Source: Neoroseomonas terrae (GTDB taxonomy: Bacteria > Pseudomonadota > Alphaproteobacteria > Acetobacterales > Acetobacteraceae). From it: 64,000 nt of DNA. The notes beneath the pieces were generated by a model. That model saw nothing but the letters and a program-made list of their open reading frames with translations. It searched no databases and was not told the origin of the DNA. The DNA is taken from positions 124,001 through 188,000 of the forward strand of contig NZ_JAAEDI010000007.1 in assembly GCF_018129025.1 (NCBI RefSeq). The letters are read 5' to 3'. The position numbers and the translations under genes were made by a program. Of the stretch, positions 35,810 through 46,019 are shown piece after piece. The number at the start of each line of letters is the position of its first letter. The stretch's first letter is position 1.

Positions 35810-36783
35810 GCCGCCGCCTTCCCGCCCCAGCCCGGCGCTAGCGTGCACAGCAATTCATGCCCATCCGACACCGTCTGGCGCGGGATCGTCCCGCTGCACG
35901 CCGCATGCGCCTCGCTGCACCTGTCGCGGAAGCCGCAGCCGGCGAAGCCGGGCGTGATGCGCGGAACGACACCGGGGATGGAGCCGAGGGGCTCGTCGCG
36001 CTTCACCTTGCCCGGCACCGGCACGCAGGTCAGCAGGCCGCGCGTATAGGGATGCTCAGGCGCGGCGAACAACGACGCGGTCGGCGCGCTCTCCACGACC
36101 TCGCCGGCATACATCACCGAGACGCGGTCGGCGATGCGTGCCACCACGCCGAGATCATGCGTGATCAGCAGGATGCCGAGCCCGAAATCCTTCTGCAGCC
36201 CGGCGAGCAGCCGCAGGATCTGCGCCTGCACGGTGACGTCGAGCGCCGTCGTCGGTTCGTCGGCGATCAGCAATTCCGGGTCGCACATCAGCGCCATCGC
36301 GATCATCACGCGCTGACGCAGCCCGCCGGAAAGCTGGTGCGGGAACTGCCCAAGCCGCAACCCCGGCGCGGTGATGCCGACACGCGCCAGCAGCTCCGCC
36401 GCACGATCCACCGCCTGCGCACGCGGCGTGCCGCGATGGCGGCGCAGCACCTCGGTCATCTGGGACCCGACCGTATAGGCCGGGTTCAGGCTGGTCATAG
36501 GTTCCTGGAAGATCATCGCCATGCGGTCGCCGCGCAGGCGTTCCATCTGGCGCTCACTGTACTTGCCGATCTCCTCGCCGGCGAAGCGAAGCATCGTCGT
36601 TTCGCGCTTCGACCCTCGCGGCAACAGACCCATCACCGACAGCGCGCTGATCGACTTGCCGCAGCCGGATTCACCGACCAGGCAATGCGTCTCGCCCTTA
36701 TTCACGGTAATGGCAGTGCCGCGCACCGCCGCCGTGCTACCGATCGTCACGCGCAGGTCGCGCACTTCGAGCAGCGCCGTCAT
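35806..36783 (-). CDS. Oligopeptide/dipeptide ABC transporter ATP-binding protein (DppD/OppD-like)
   Basis: A 325-residue ATPase with VGESGCGKS (Walker A), [15 protein letters not shown] (signature), [14 protein letters not shown] (Walker B) and the Cys-containing C-terminal domain ([11 protein letters not shown] ... C). The ATG at 36783 overlaps the permease stop by 4 bp. It forms the ATPase heterodimer with the DppF-like protein. Confidence 0.92.
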   Translation of the reverse strand: MTALLEVRDLRVTIGSTAAVRGTAITVNKGETHCLVGESGCGKSISALSVMGLLPRGSKRETTMLRFAGEEIGKYSERQMERLRGDRMAMIFQEPMTSLNPAYTVGSQMTEVLRRHRGTPRAQAVDRAAELLARVGITAPGLRLGQFPHQLSGGLRQRVMIAMALMCDPELLIADEPTTALDVTVQAQILRLLAGLQKDFGLGILLITHDLGVVARIADRVSVMYAGEVVESAPTASLFAAPEHPYTRGLLTCVPVPGKVKRDEPLGSIPGVVPRITPGFAGCGFRDRCSEAHAACSGTIPRQTVSDGHELLCTLAPGWGGKAAA

Positions 36784-37646
36784 CGCGACAGATCCGTGCC
36801 CATCATGTCGCGCAGCGCGTCGCCCAGGAAGTTCACGCCGAGTACCAGCACGAACAGCGCGATGCCCGGGATCATGATCACCCAGGGGCTGAAGAACATG
36901 TATTCCTTCGCCTCGGAGATCATCAGCCCCCAGGAGGGCAGCGGCGGCGGGACGCCGAGGCCGAGGAAGGACAGCGCGGCTTCCAGCAGGATCGCCAGCG
37001 CCATTTCCAGCGTCGCGACCACGGCAAGGTGCGTCGCGATGTTCGGCAGCACCTCCCGCGTCAACACCCACCATTTCGACGCGCCGGCGCACCAGGCGGC
37101 CGAGACGTAGTCGAGGTTGCGGATCTGCATGGTGGTCGATCGCGCGACCACCGCGAAGCGGTCCCACAGCAGGAAACCGAGCACCAGCACCACCAGCAGG
37201 AAGGACGATCCGCGCAGCGCGGCGACGGCCAGCGCCACCAGCACCGCCGGGATCGACAGCCGCGTGGTGATGCAGAAGACGACGAAATCGTCGACCTTGC
37301 CGCCATAGAAGCCGCCCAGCACCCCCATGGTAATGCCGATCAGCCCCGATGTGATGACCGTCAGCACGCCGATCACCATCGAGATCCGCGTGCCGTAGAT
37401 CAGCCGCGAGAAATAGTCCCGCCCGAGCTGGTCGGTGCCGAGGAAGTTCCGCGGATCGCCCCCTTCCATGAAGGAGGGGGGCACGAGGCGGCGGTCGAGG
37501 TCGATGACGAAGGGATCGTAGGGCACGATCCAGGGCGCGATGACCGCGATGATGGCGCAGGCGCCGACGATGAAGGCGCCGATCACGAAGGCCGGGTTGC
37601 GCAGCAGCTTCGCGCCGCGCGTGGTGGGCATGACCGTCGCGCTCAT
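36780..37646 (-). CDS. Oligopeptide/dipeptide ABC transporter permease (DppC-like)
   Basis: A 288-residue inner-membrane permease with an N-terminal OppC-type segment (LRNPAFVIGAFIVGACAIIA), FLGTDQLGRDYFSRLIYGTR and about six helices. The coupling-loop sequence AWCAGASKWWVLTREVLPN contacts the ATPases. It overlaps both neighbours by 4 bp, consistent with strict co-translation. Confidence 0.92.
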   Translation of the reverse strand: MSATVMPTTRGAKLLRNPAFVIGAFIVGACAIIAVIAPWIVPYDPFVIDLDRRLVPPSFMEGGDPRNFLGTDQLGRDYFSRLIYGTRISMVIGVLTVITSGLIGITMGVLGGFYGGKVDDFVVFCITTRLSIPAVLVALAVAALRGSSFLLVVLVLGFLLWDRFAVVARSTTMQIRNLDYVSAAWCAGASKWWVLTREVLPNIATHLAVVATLEMALAILLEAALSFLGLGVPPPLPSWGLMISEAKEYMFFSPWVIMIPGIALFVLVLGVNFLGDALRDMMGTDLSR

Positions 37647-38560
37647 GCCGTGCGCAGCCGCGGGTCGAGCACGGCGTTCAGCAGATCGGCCAGCAGCGTC
37701 AGCCCGATATAGATGATGGCCAGCACCAGCACGACCGCCTGCACCACGGGGAAGTCGTTCTTGCTAATGCTTTCCCAGGCGAGGAAGCCGACGCCATGCA
37801 GTGCGAAGACGGTCTCGATGACGACCGAGCCGCCCAGCATGAAGCCGAGTTGCACCGCCGCGATCGACACCACCGGGATCGCCGCGTTGCGGAAGCCGTG
37901 CTTCACCAGGATGGACAGCCGCGTCAGCCCCTTTGCCCGCGCGGTGCGGATATAGTCCGACGCCAGCGCTTCGATCATGCCGGATCGCGTGAGCCGCGTC
38001 AGCGACGGGATCGCGGAGAAGGCCAGCACGATGCCGGGCAACACGAAACCTTCCCAACTGTCCGCCCCGGAAATCGGCAGCCAGGCGAGTTGCAGCCCGA
38101 ACACGATCATCAGCACGAGGCCGAGCCAGAAGGATGGCATCGCCTGCCCGATCATCGCGATCAGCGCGACCACGCGGTCGATCCACGTTCCCTCGCGCAC
38201 TGCGGCGATGATGCCGAGCGGGAGCGACACCACCAGCGCGATGGCGAGCCCGACCAGCCCAAGCGTGATCGTCACCGGCATGCGGCTGGCGATGAGGTTC
38301 GCGACGCGGTCGCGGAAGAAGTAGCTCTCGCCGAAATCGCCCTGCACGGCGCGGCCGAGCCAGTCGAAGTATTGCGTGCTGAGCGGGCGGTTCAGCCCGT
38401 AGGCCTCGCGGATCGCCTCGACATCCTGCTGGGTCGCGTTCGGCCCCGCGATCGAGATCGCGAGATCGCCCGAGACCCGCGTGAGCAGGAAGGCAAGCGT
38501 GAGCACCGTCAACGCGACGAGCACCGCAACCGCGAAGCGGCGGATAAAGAAGCGAAGCAT
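37643..38560 (-). CDS. Oligopeptide/dipeptide ABC transporter permease (DppB-like)
   Basis: A 305-residue permease beginning MLRFFIRRFAVAVLVALTVL, with DDV-type periplasmic region (NATQQDVEAIREAYGLNRPL) and the EAA loop ARAKGLTRLSILVKHGFRNA. It is the first gene of the operon. The cognate binding protein is probably the convergent SBP at 33058-34605 because no other SBP_bac_5 gene is near. Confidence 0.92.
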   Translation of the reverse strand: MLRFFIRRFAVAVLVALTVLTLAFLLTRVSGDLAISIAGPNATQQDVEAIREAYGLNRPLSTQYFDWLGRAVQGDFGESYFFRDRVANLIASRMPVTITLGLVGLAIALVVSLPLGIIAAVREGTWIDRVVALIAMIGQAMPSFWLGLVLMIVFGLQLAWLPISGADSWEGFVLPGIVLAFSAIPSLTRLTRSGMIEALASDYIRTARAKGLTRLSILVKHGFRNAAIPVVSIAAVQLGFMLGGSVVIETVFALHGVGFLAWESISKNDFPVVQAVVLVLAIIYIGLTLLADLLNAVLDPRLRTA

Positions 38561-38721
38561 CCCGGAAGCGAGCCTAAGCGGCCCGGTGCATCCGCCGCAA
38601 GATCATAGCATCGGTCAGGCGCGCAAAGCGCGGCTGCGCCGAGAGCGCCCGAACGACAGTGCATGGCGCAAACTCCGGGCACGCGGATGCGTGCGCGGGC
38701 ATCTGAGACAAAGCAAAGTGA

Positions 38722-38748
38722 CCGGCGGCCGAAGATCTCGGCCGCCGG
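38722..38748. terminator. Hairpin terminator after the gamma-glutamyltransferase gene
   Basis: CCGGCGGCCGA, a 5-nt loop and the perfect complement (11-bp stem), 4 bp beyond the stop of the left-facing GGT gene. On the minus strand it is followed by TCACTTTGCTTTG, a T-rich tail. The rest of the 190-bp gap to the permease gene holds nothing recognisable. Confidence 0.75.
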
Positions 38749-38751
38749 AAA

Positions 38752-40359
38752 TCAGTACGCCGCGGCCCAGCCGTCACGCCGTGGATCGGACCCCGCCATG
38801 CGCACGCCATTGTCGAGCACGCGGATCGCCTCGACACTGCATGCGCCTTCGAGGTCGCCGACCACCTTCACCTCATGCCCGCGCTGGCGCAGGCCGGCGA
38901 TCGCCTCCTCGCCGAAGCCGCGCTCGATCGTCACGACGTCGCCGCCGCCATGCGGATAGTTGGATTCCTGGCCGGGTTGCGACGAGGTCCACCGCGGCGC
39001 CTCCAGCGCCTGCTGCGGGTCGAAGCCGAAGACGGCGCAGGAGACGAGGACCTGGAAGTTGACCTGCACCTGGTTGTCCGCCCCCGGCGTGCCGAACGCC
39101 ATCCAGGGCTTGCCGTCCTTCATCACCATCGGCGCGTTCATGGTGTGGCGCACGCGCCGGCCCGGCGCGAGCTCGTTCGCGTGGCCGCCGTCGAGATGCC
39201 AGTAGGTCATGCGGTTGTTCAGCAGGATGCCGGTGCGCGGCCCCGTCACGCCGGACCCGAAGGCGCCGTTGATCGACTGGATGGCGGAGACGGTGTTGCC
39301 TTCGGCATCGACGACGCAGAAATAGGTCGTGTCGGTCTCGGCCATCTCGCGCACCGGCAGATGCGCGGCGCGGTCGCCGATCGCCTTCGCATGCGCCGCG
39401 GCGCGTGCATCGGACAGCAGCGACGCGAAATCCGGCTGGTCGCGCCCGGCCTCGGTCTCGCGATCCAGGAAGGCGCGCTTCTTCGCCTCGATCATCAGAT
39501 GCAGCAGCGCCGCGCTGCCCCAGCCCATGCCTTCCAGATCGGCCTGCTCGACGATGCGCAGCATCTGGAGCATGGCGAAGCCCATCGAGGGCTGCGGGGT
39601 CTGCCGCACCTCGAAACCGCGCCACGCGATCCCGATGGGCGGCGCGAATAAGGGCTGCACGGCAGCGAGGTCGGCTTCCGCGACCAGCGCGCCGATGCCT
39701 GCCATGTCGGCCGCGATGTCGCGCGCCAGGGCGCCGCGGTAGAAGGTCTCCGGCCCCTCCGCCGCCAGCCGCTCCAGCGTGGCGGCGAGTGCGGGCTGCG
39801 TCACCAGCGCACCTACTGTCAGCGGCGCACCGCCGGGCAGGAAGATCGCCGCGCTGGTCTTGTCGGCGCCGATCCGCCTGCGGTTCTCGCCGCAGAAATG
39901 GCGCAGCGCATGCGTGGCGGCGAACCCGTCGCGCGCGGCTTCCACCGCCGGACCGAACACCGCTGCCCAGGCCTTGGCGCCATGCGCGGCGTGCAGGGCG
40001 GCAAGTCCCGCCACCTTCCCCGGCGTCTGAATGGACAGAGGCCCGTCGATCGGGATGCCGCCCTCCGCCCGGTAACGCGCCACGGTCGCGGCGGCCGGCG
40101 CCTGCCCGGTGCCGGCGAAGGTCTCCGCCCGTCCGGTCTTCGCCGACCAGTGGTGATAGAAGCCATCGCCCCCGAGGCCCGACATATGCGGCTCGACGAC
40201 GCCGAGCGTCAGGGAGATCGCCACCGCCGCATCCGCCGCCGTGCCGCCGGCGCGCAGGACGTCCAGGCCGGCCTGGGTCGCCACCGGATGGTTGGTCGCC
40301 ACCGCCCCGCGCCGCCCCATGATGAGCGGGCGATGCGCCCGGATGCCTTCGTAAGCCAT
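38752..40359 (-). CDS. Gamma-glutamyltransferase family protein
   Basis: A 535-residue Ntn-hydrolase. The N-terminal large-subunit part has AVATNHPVATQAGLDVLRAGG and SGLGGDGF. The autoprocessing/catalytic Thr lies in ETDTTYFCVVDAEGN (near residue 345), followed by GAFGSGVTGPRTGILLNN. It hydrolyses or transfers gamma-glutamyl groups from glutathione or related peptides. No signal peptide is visible, unlike periplasmic GgtA, so it may be cytoplasmic. It lies next to a peptide importer, suggesting use of imported gamma-glutamyl peptides. The ATG at 40359 has AGGGG upstream. Confidence 0.88.
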   Translation of the reverse strand: MAYEGIRAHRPLIMGRRGAVATNHPVATQAGLDVLRAGGTAADAAVAISLTLGVVEPHMSGLGGDGFYHHWSAKTGRAETFAGTGQAPAAATVARYRAEGGIPIDGPLSIQTPGKVAGLAALHAAHGAKAWAAVFGPAVEAARDGFAATHALRHFCGENRRRIGADKTSAAIFLPGGAPLTVGALVTQPALAATLERLAAEGPETFYRGALARDIAADMAGIGALVAEADLAAVQPLFAPPIGIAWRGFEVRQTPQPSMGFAMLQMLRIVEQADLEGMGWGSAALLHLMIEAKKRAFLDRETEAGRDQPDFASLLSDARAAAHAKAIGDRAAHLPVREMAETDTTYFCVVDAEGNTVSAIQSINGAFGSGVTGPRTGILLNNRMTYWHLDGGHANELAPGRRVRHTMNAPMVMKDGKPWMAFGTPGADNQVQVNFQVLVSCAVFGFDPQQALEAPRWTSSQPGQESNYPHGGGDVVTIERGFGEEAIAGLRQRGHEVKVVGDLEGACSVEAIRVLDNGVRMAGSDPRRDGWAAAY

Positions 40360-40471
40360 GGGCAACCCCTTTCGTGTCAGGGTGTTTCAATTCTGGATCG
40401 CGCGCCGTCGCGCACCTAGGTATGACCATTAATGCCGGGCTTGTGGCCGGCGCCAACCCTGGACGAGTCGA

Positions 40472-41314
40472 ATGTCGCGCCGGCAAGTTTCCGTTAATCG
40501 CGTCCGATCCGCGCCGGATCAGCTGCTGCGGCGCCTGTTCCGCGTGTCGCGGCCCCAGCCGGAGGCCCCGCCCCCGCCCGGTGCGCTGCGGATCGCCACC
40601 TACAACGTCCATAAGTGCGTCGGCACCGACAACCGCTTCGATCCCGACCGGATCGCCACCGTGATCCGCGAGCTGGACGCGGACGTGCTGGCCCTGCAGG
40701 AAGCGGACCGCCGCTTCGGCAGGCGAGAGGGCCTGCTCGACACGACGGCGCTGGAACGCGACACCGGGCTGCGGATGGTCCCGCTCGCCATGGCGGCCGG
40801 CGGCCATGGCTGGCATGGCAACGCGCTTCTGGTACGCAACGGCCGCATGGTCGAGGCGTATCGCCTGCGCCTGCCGGGTGGCGAACCGCGCGGCGCGACG
40901 CTGGTCGAACTCGAGATGGCGGGCGGTGCACGGCTAAGGGTCATGACGGCGCATCTCGGCCTGCTGCGCCGGCATCGCGCCCAGCAGGTCGCCGCGCTGC
41001 TGGAACGCCTCGCCGAAGCCGACGATACGCCGACGCTGCTGCTCGGGGACCTGAATGAATGGCGGCCGGGTCAGCGATCCTCCCTGCGGGCGCTGGAACG
41101 GGATTTCGGCCCGGTGGATCGCGGCCCGCCCACCTTCCCCAGCCGGCTGCCGATTCTCAGCCTCGACCGCATCCTGTGCCGCCCCACCGGGCTCCTGAGT
41201 GGGCTCGCCGCGCATGAGACACCGCTCGCGCGGATCGCCTCGGACCATCTGCCCCTGACGGCGCGGCTCGACCTCGCCACGGCTCGGCCCGAGGCGATGG
41301 CCGAGGCGGCGTGA
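40472..41314 (+). CDS. Endonuclease/exonuclease/phosphatase (EEP) family protein
   Basis: A 280-residue EEP-fold phosphodiesterase with TYNVHKC, VLALQEADR (metal Glu), LLLGDLNEW (catalytic Asp/Asn) and IASDHLPLTARL (catalytic Asp-His), so the active site is complete. No export signal is seen. It lies 13 bp upstream of the PLD-family gene. This pairing is common in proteobacteria and suggests lipid or phosphodiester metabolism rather than DNA repair. Confidence 0.85.
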   Translation: MSRRQVSVNRVRSAPDQLLRRLFRVSRPQPEAPPPPGALRIATYNVHKCVGTDNRFDPDRIATVIRELDADVLALQEADRRFGRREGLLDTTALERDTGLRMVPLAMAAGGHGWHGNALLVRNGRMVEAYRLRLPGGEPRGATLVELEMAGGARLRVMTAHLGLLRRHRAQQVAALLERLAEADDTPTLLLGDLNEWRPGQRSSLRALERDFGPVDRGPPTFPSRLPILSLDRILCRPTGLLSGLAAHETPLARIASDHLPLTARLDLATARPEAMAEAA

Positions 41315-41327
41315 GAAGGTCCGCGCG

Positions 41328-42764
41328 GTGTCCGCCGCGACGCAAGCAACCGCGATGCCGCCGGAGCCGGTTCCGGCCACTGGCGTCGCGCTGGTCCCCG
41401 ATGGGCTGACGGCCTTCGCTGCCCGCGTCGCGGCACTGCGGGCAGCCACGCGGTCGGCGGACCTGCAATACTACATCTGGCGTGGCGACCTGACCGGCCG
41501 GCTGCTGGCGCGGGAGGTGATCCAGGCGGCCGACCGCGGCATATCCGTGCGGCTGCTGCTGGACGACATGTATGCGATCGGCGCCGAGCGCGTGCTGGCG
41601 GCGATGGACTCGCACCCACGCATCCAGGTGCGGCTGTTCAACGCGACCGCCTGGCGCCGCTTCGGCCCGCCGGGGCTGGTGCTGGAGATGCTGTTCGGCG
41701 GCTGGCACCTCGACCACCGCATGCACAACAAGGCCTGGATCATCGATGGCAGCAGCGCCATCGCCGGCGGCCGCAACATCGGGGACGAGTATTTCGACGC
41801 CTCTGGCCACTTCAACTTCCGCGACCTCGACCTCACGCTGGAAGGCCCGCCCGTCGCCACGATGCAGCGGATCTTCGATGCCTATTGGTCGCATCGCCTC
41901 GCCCGGCCGCTGCGGCGGATCAGCCGCGCGGCCTATCGCCGCCGCGCGCTGCGCAAGCTGTCCCGCAAGCTCGAAGCCGCCTGGGCGTCGCCGGATGCCC
42001 GGCCCTTCTTCGAGAGCCTGGCTCAGACGCCTTTCGTGACCCGCCTGCTGAGCGGCGGCAGCAGCGAGATGCTGGCGCTGCCCGATGCCGCTGTGCGCGT
42101 GGTGGCGGACCCGCCCGGCAAGGCGACCGGCACGGTGCCGGTGGAGGAATGCCTCGCCCCCGCGATCCACGACGCGCTGCATGGTGCGGAGCGGGAGGCA
42201 CTGATCATCTCCCCGTATTTCGTCCCCGGGGCAGAGGGTGCGGCGCAGATGGAGGCGATGCGCCGGCGCGGCGTACGCGTCTCGGTCGTGACCAACGCGC
42301 TGGCGGCGACGGACGTGATCGCTGTCCATGGTGGCTATGCGCGCTATCGCGAGCGGCTGCTCGCCGCCGGCGTCGAGTTCTACGAATTGAAGCCGAGCGG
42401 CGAGGAAGGCCGCAGCGTTTTCGGCTCGCGCGGCGCGAGCCTGCACACCAAGGCCTTCGTCATCGACGGGCGGCTGAGCTTCGTGGGCTCCTTCAACCTC
42501 GACCCGCGCTCCGTCGCTCTGAACACGGAGATGGGTACCTTCATCGAGGATGAGCGGATCGCGCGGATGCTGCAGGCCGAGCATGAGCGGCTGACGCGGC
42601 CAGGGTGTAGCTGGAGCGTGCAGAGCGGCGCCGATGGCCGCCTGAGCTGGACCGCAGAGGAAGGCGGCAGGCCGGTGACGGTGTACCGGGAGCCCGACGC
42701 CTCGCTCGGCATGCGCATTCTCGCGCGGCTGCTGCGCTGGCTGCCGATCGAGTCGAAACTGTAG
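41328..42764 (+). CDS. Phospholipase D family protein (cardiolipin synthase-like)
   Basis: A 478-residue protein with two HKD motifs: HNKAWIID followed by GGRNIGDEYF, and HTKAFVID followed by GSFNLDPRS. The layout matches ClsC/YmdC-type cardiolipin synthases, without N-terminal membrane helices. It would make phospholipid head-group exchanges at the membrane. The start is a GTG at 41328, 13 bp after the EEP gene. Its stop directly abuts that of the opposing Bug gene. Confidence 0.87.
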   Translation: MSAATQATAMPPEPVPATGVALVPDGLTAFAARVAALRAATRSADLQYYIWRGDLTGRLLAREVIQAADRGISVRLLLDDMYAIGAERVLAAMDSHPRIQVRLFNATAWRRFGPPGLVLEMLFGGWHLDHRMHNKAWIIDGSSAIAGGRNIGDEYFDASGHFNFRDLDLTLEGPPVATMQRIFDAYWSHRLARPLRRISRAAYRRRALRKLSRKLEAAWASPDARPFFESLAQTPFVTRLLSGGSSEMLALPDAAVRVVADPPGKATGTVPVEECLAPAIHDALHGAEREALIISPYFVPGAEGAAQMEAMRRRGVRVSVVTNALAATDVIAVHGGYARYRERLLAAGVEFYELKPSGEEGRSVFGSRGASLHTKAFVIDGRLSFVGSFNLDPRSVALNTEMGTFIEDERIARMLQAEHERLTRPGCSWSVQSGADGRLSWTAEEGGRPVTVYREPDASLGMRILARLLRWLPIESKL

Positions 42765-43736
42765 TCAGCCGCCGGTCTCGCGGATCTTCGCTGCGATGGG
42801 CGCCCAGCGCGCCACCTCCTCCCGCACATGCTGCGCGGCGGCGGCGGCGGAACTGTCCGGCCAGGTGTCCACCCCAGCGCGGCGCAGCCGTTCCTTCACG
42901 GCGTCGTCGGCGAGTGCGCGCTGCGAGGCGGCCTCGAGCGCCGCCAGCACCGGCGCCGGCGTGCCGGGCTTCGCGAAGAGCACCTGCCAGGCCGTGAGAT
43001 CGTAGCCGGCGACGCCGCTGTCAACGAGGCTCGGCAGGCCCGGCACCAGCACCGAGCGGTCGCGCGAGGAGACGGCGAGGCCGCGCACCTGTCCCGCCTC
43101 CATCAGCGGGTTCAGCATGGTCGGGCTGTCGATGGTGAAGTGCACGCGGCCGGCGACGAGATCCTGCACGGCGAGGGCCGCCGTGCGGTAGGGCACGATG
43201 GTGTAGTCCAGCTGCTCGATCTGCTTCAGCAGTTCGCCGGCGAGATGGTTGGTCGCGCCCGGATTGGTCGAGCCGAAATTGGCGCCCGTCCCCTGCTGCC
43301 GCAACCAGGCGAGCAGGCCGGCGATATCGTTCGCCGGCACCGTTGGATTCACGGCGAGCACGAAGGGCTGCCGCCCGACGAGCGCGATGGGCACGAAATC
43401 CGTGATCGGGTCGAAGGCGAAGTCGGGGCGCAGCGCCTTCATGATCGGATGGTTGTTGGTGCCGATGAAGATGCTGTAGCCATCGGCCGGCAGGCGGTGA
43501 AAGGCCGCGGCGCCGATCGTGCTGCCCGCACCGACGACGTTCTCCGGCACCACCGGCTGGCCAAGGATCGGGCTCATTGCCTCGCACAGGATGCGGCCTA
43601 CGATGTCGGTGACGCCGCCGACACCGACGGGGATGATCATGCGGATCGGCCGCGTGGGATAGGAACCCTGCGCGAGCGCCGGCGCCGCGAGCGCGGCGCC
43701 TGCCAAGGCGAGAAGTGTGCGGCGGGTCTGTGTCAT
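42765..43736 (-). CDS. Bug-family tripartite tricarboxylate transporter substrate-binding protein
   Basis: A 323-residue receptor with a twin-arginine-like signal (TQTRRTLLALAGAALAAPALA-QG), TRPIRMIIPVGVGGVTD and PENVVGAGSTIGA. It is the fifth Bug protein of the window, monocistronic, and divergent by 70 bp from the NMT1-like gene at 43807. The ligand is unknown. Confidence 0.87.
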   Translation of the reverse strand: MTQTRRTLLALAGAALAAPALAQGSYPTRPIRMIIPVGVGGVTDIVGRILCEAMSPILGQPVVPENVVGAGSTIGAAAFHRLPADGYSIFIGTNNHPIMKALRPDFAFDPITDFVPIALVGRQPFVLAVNPTVPANDIAGLLAWLRQQGTGANFGSTNPGATNHLAGELLKQIEQLDYTIVPYRTAALAVQDLVAGRVHFTIDSPTMLNPLMEAGQVRGLAVSSRDRSVLVPGLPSLVDSGVAGYDLTAWQVLFAKPGTPAPVLAALEAASQRALADDAVKERLRRAGVDTWPDSSAAAAAQHVREEVARWAPIAAKIRETGG

Positions 43737-43806
43737 CGAAGTCTCCCGGTGATTGTCCGGCCCGCAGGGTTGCGCCACCTTCGTCTTTTGACGAGCCGGG
43801 GGCCCC

Positions 43807-44715
43807 ATGAGCTTTCAGATTGCGCTGCAAGAACCGTTCCGAGCCTTGTTCTACGCGCCGTTCTACGCGGCGCTGGCCCGCGGCGACTATGCCGCGGAGG
43901 GGGTCGAGGTGCGACTGTTGCCCGGCACCGTGCCCTCGCTCGCGAAGGACAGCGTCCTGGACGGCACGGCCGACCTCGCCTGGGGCGGGCCGATGCGGCT
44001 GCTGCTCGCGCACGACAAGGACCCCGGCTGCCCGCTGCGGCTGTTCGGCGCGGTGGTCATGGGCGATCCGTTCTTCCTGATCGGACGCGGCGAACGGCCG
44101 GGCTTCCGGCTCACCGACCTCGCGACGATGACGCTGGGCTCGGTCAGCGAGGTGCCGACGCCCTGGTGGTGCCTGCAGGACGACATCCGCCGCGCCGGGC
44201 TCGACCCCGATACCGTGGCGCGCGTGACCGACCGGAGCATGGCGGAGAACGCCGCCGCGGTCGCCGCGGGCACGCTCGACGTCGCGCAGGTCTTCGAGCC
44301 GATCGCGAGCGCCATGGAGATCGCCGGCACCGCGCGGGCCTGGCATGCGCAGGCTAGCCGCGGCCCGACCTCCTACACGGCCTTTTACGGCCGCGCGGAT
44401 GTCATCGCGGCGAAGCGCCCGGGCTTCGAGGCTATGGTGCGTGGCCTCGCCGCGACCCTCCGCTGGTTTGCGGCGGCGTCACCGCGCGACATCACAACGA
44501 CGATCCGGCCGTTCTTCGAGGATCTCGACGAGGCGGCCGCGATGCGGGCCATCGGCCGCTATCGCGATCTCGGCGTCTGGACCGCGACGCCGCGCTTTCC
44601 GCGCGAAGCCCTGGAGCGGCTCGAAACAGCGATGCTGTCCGCCGGCGCGATCAGCCGCACGCCCGGCTATGGCGGGCTGGTGGCCGAGGAGGTGACCGAG
44701 GCCGCGCTCGGTTGA
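43807..44715 (+). CDS. NMT1/THI5-like ABC substrate-binding family protein without signal peptide
   Basis: A 302-residue protein starting MSFQIALQEPFRALFYAPFY, which is already the first strand and helix of the NMT1/THI5 fold. No export signal precedes it, so it is either cytoplasmic or exported by a non-standard route. EVPTPWWCLQDDIRRAGLDP and VTDRSMAEN in the centre are nearly identical in the paralogue at 47025-47930. The fold binds pyrimidine-like or sulfonate ligands in other members. No partner permease is nearby. Confidence 0.75.
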   Translation: MSFQIALQEPFRALFYAPFYAALARGDYAAEGVEVRLLPGTVPSLAKDSVLDGTADLAWGGPMRLLLAHDKDPGCPLRLFGAVVMGDPFFLIGRGERPGFRLTDLATMTLGSVSEVPTPWWCLQDDIRRAGLDPDTVARVTDRSMAENAAAVAAGTLDVAQVFEPIASAMEIAGTARAWHAQASRGPTSYTAFYGRADVIAAKRPGFEAMVRGLAATLRWFAAASPRDITTTIRPFFEDLDEAAAMRAIGRYRDLGVWTATPRFPREALERLETAMLSAGAISRTPGYGGLVAEEVTEAALG

Positions 44716-44784
44716 TCTCGGATCGCGCCTGGTCGAGATCGGCCAGGCGCGACGACCGGGTCAGGCCGAAGCCCCGCCGGCGCC

Positions 44785-45074
44785 CTACCGCGCGCCCGCT
44801 ACCATCCGCACTGCCGACGGCGCCGGCAGTTCGATCTCGATCGCAAGCGTCGACATGTCGCCGCCGCGGTCGAGGTTCACATTCACCTTCCCAGGGTCGA
44901 TGGCGACGTAGCGCGCCACAACGGCGACGAGGTCCTGCTGGAGCTTCGGCAGGAAGTCCTCCCGCGTGCGGCCGATGCGCTCATGCGCGAGAACGATCTG
45001 CAGCCGCTCCTTGGCGGCGGACGCGCTGGCCGGCTGCTCCTGCCGGCGGCCGCGGAAGTAGTCGAGCCAGCTCA

Positions 45075-45075
<1 letters not shown>
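44785..45075 (-). CDS. minE: Cell division topological specificity factor MinE
   Basis: A 96-residue protein with MSWLDYFRGRR at the N-terminus (membrane-targeting/anti-MinCD region) and KERLQIVLAHERIGR, the MinD-interacting segment. It stimulates MinD ATPase and drives pole-to-pole oscillation that keeps the FtsZ ring at midcell. The start overlaps the minD stop by one base (TAATG), indicating coupled translation. Confidence 0.95.
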
Positions 45076-45893
<818 letters not shown>

Positions 45894-45938
45894 GTCCCCT
45901 GCCTCCTCGATTCAATCCCCTGCCGGCATCCCGGAGAC

Positions 45939-45998
45939 CGCTCCCCCACCCGGCCATCCTGCACGCGCAGAATGGCGGGGTGGCCGGGTGGGGGAGCG
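45939..45998. promoter_or_regulatory. Perfect 18-bp inverted repeat between minC and minD
   Basis: CGCTCCCCCACCCGGCCA at 45939-45956 is exactly complementary to 45981-45998, with a 24-nt spacer that can itself pair (CCAT/ATGG). It lies within the minC-minD intergenic gap on a transcript that should cover both genes. No T-run follows on the minus strand, so partial termination, RNA processing or mRNA stabilisation are all possible. Confidence 0.65.
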
Positions 45999-46019
45999 GG
46001 CCGGTGCCGGTATCATCCT

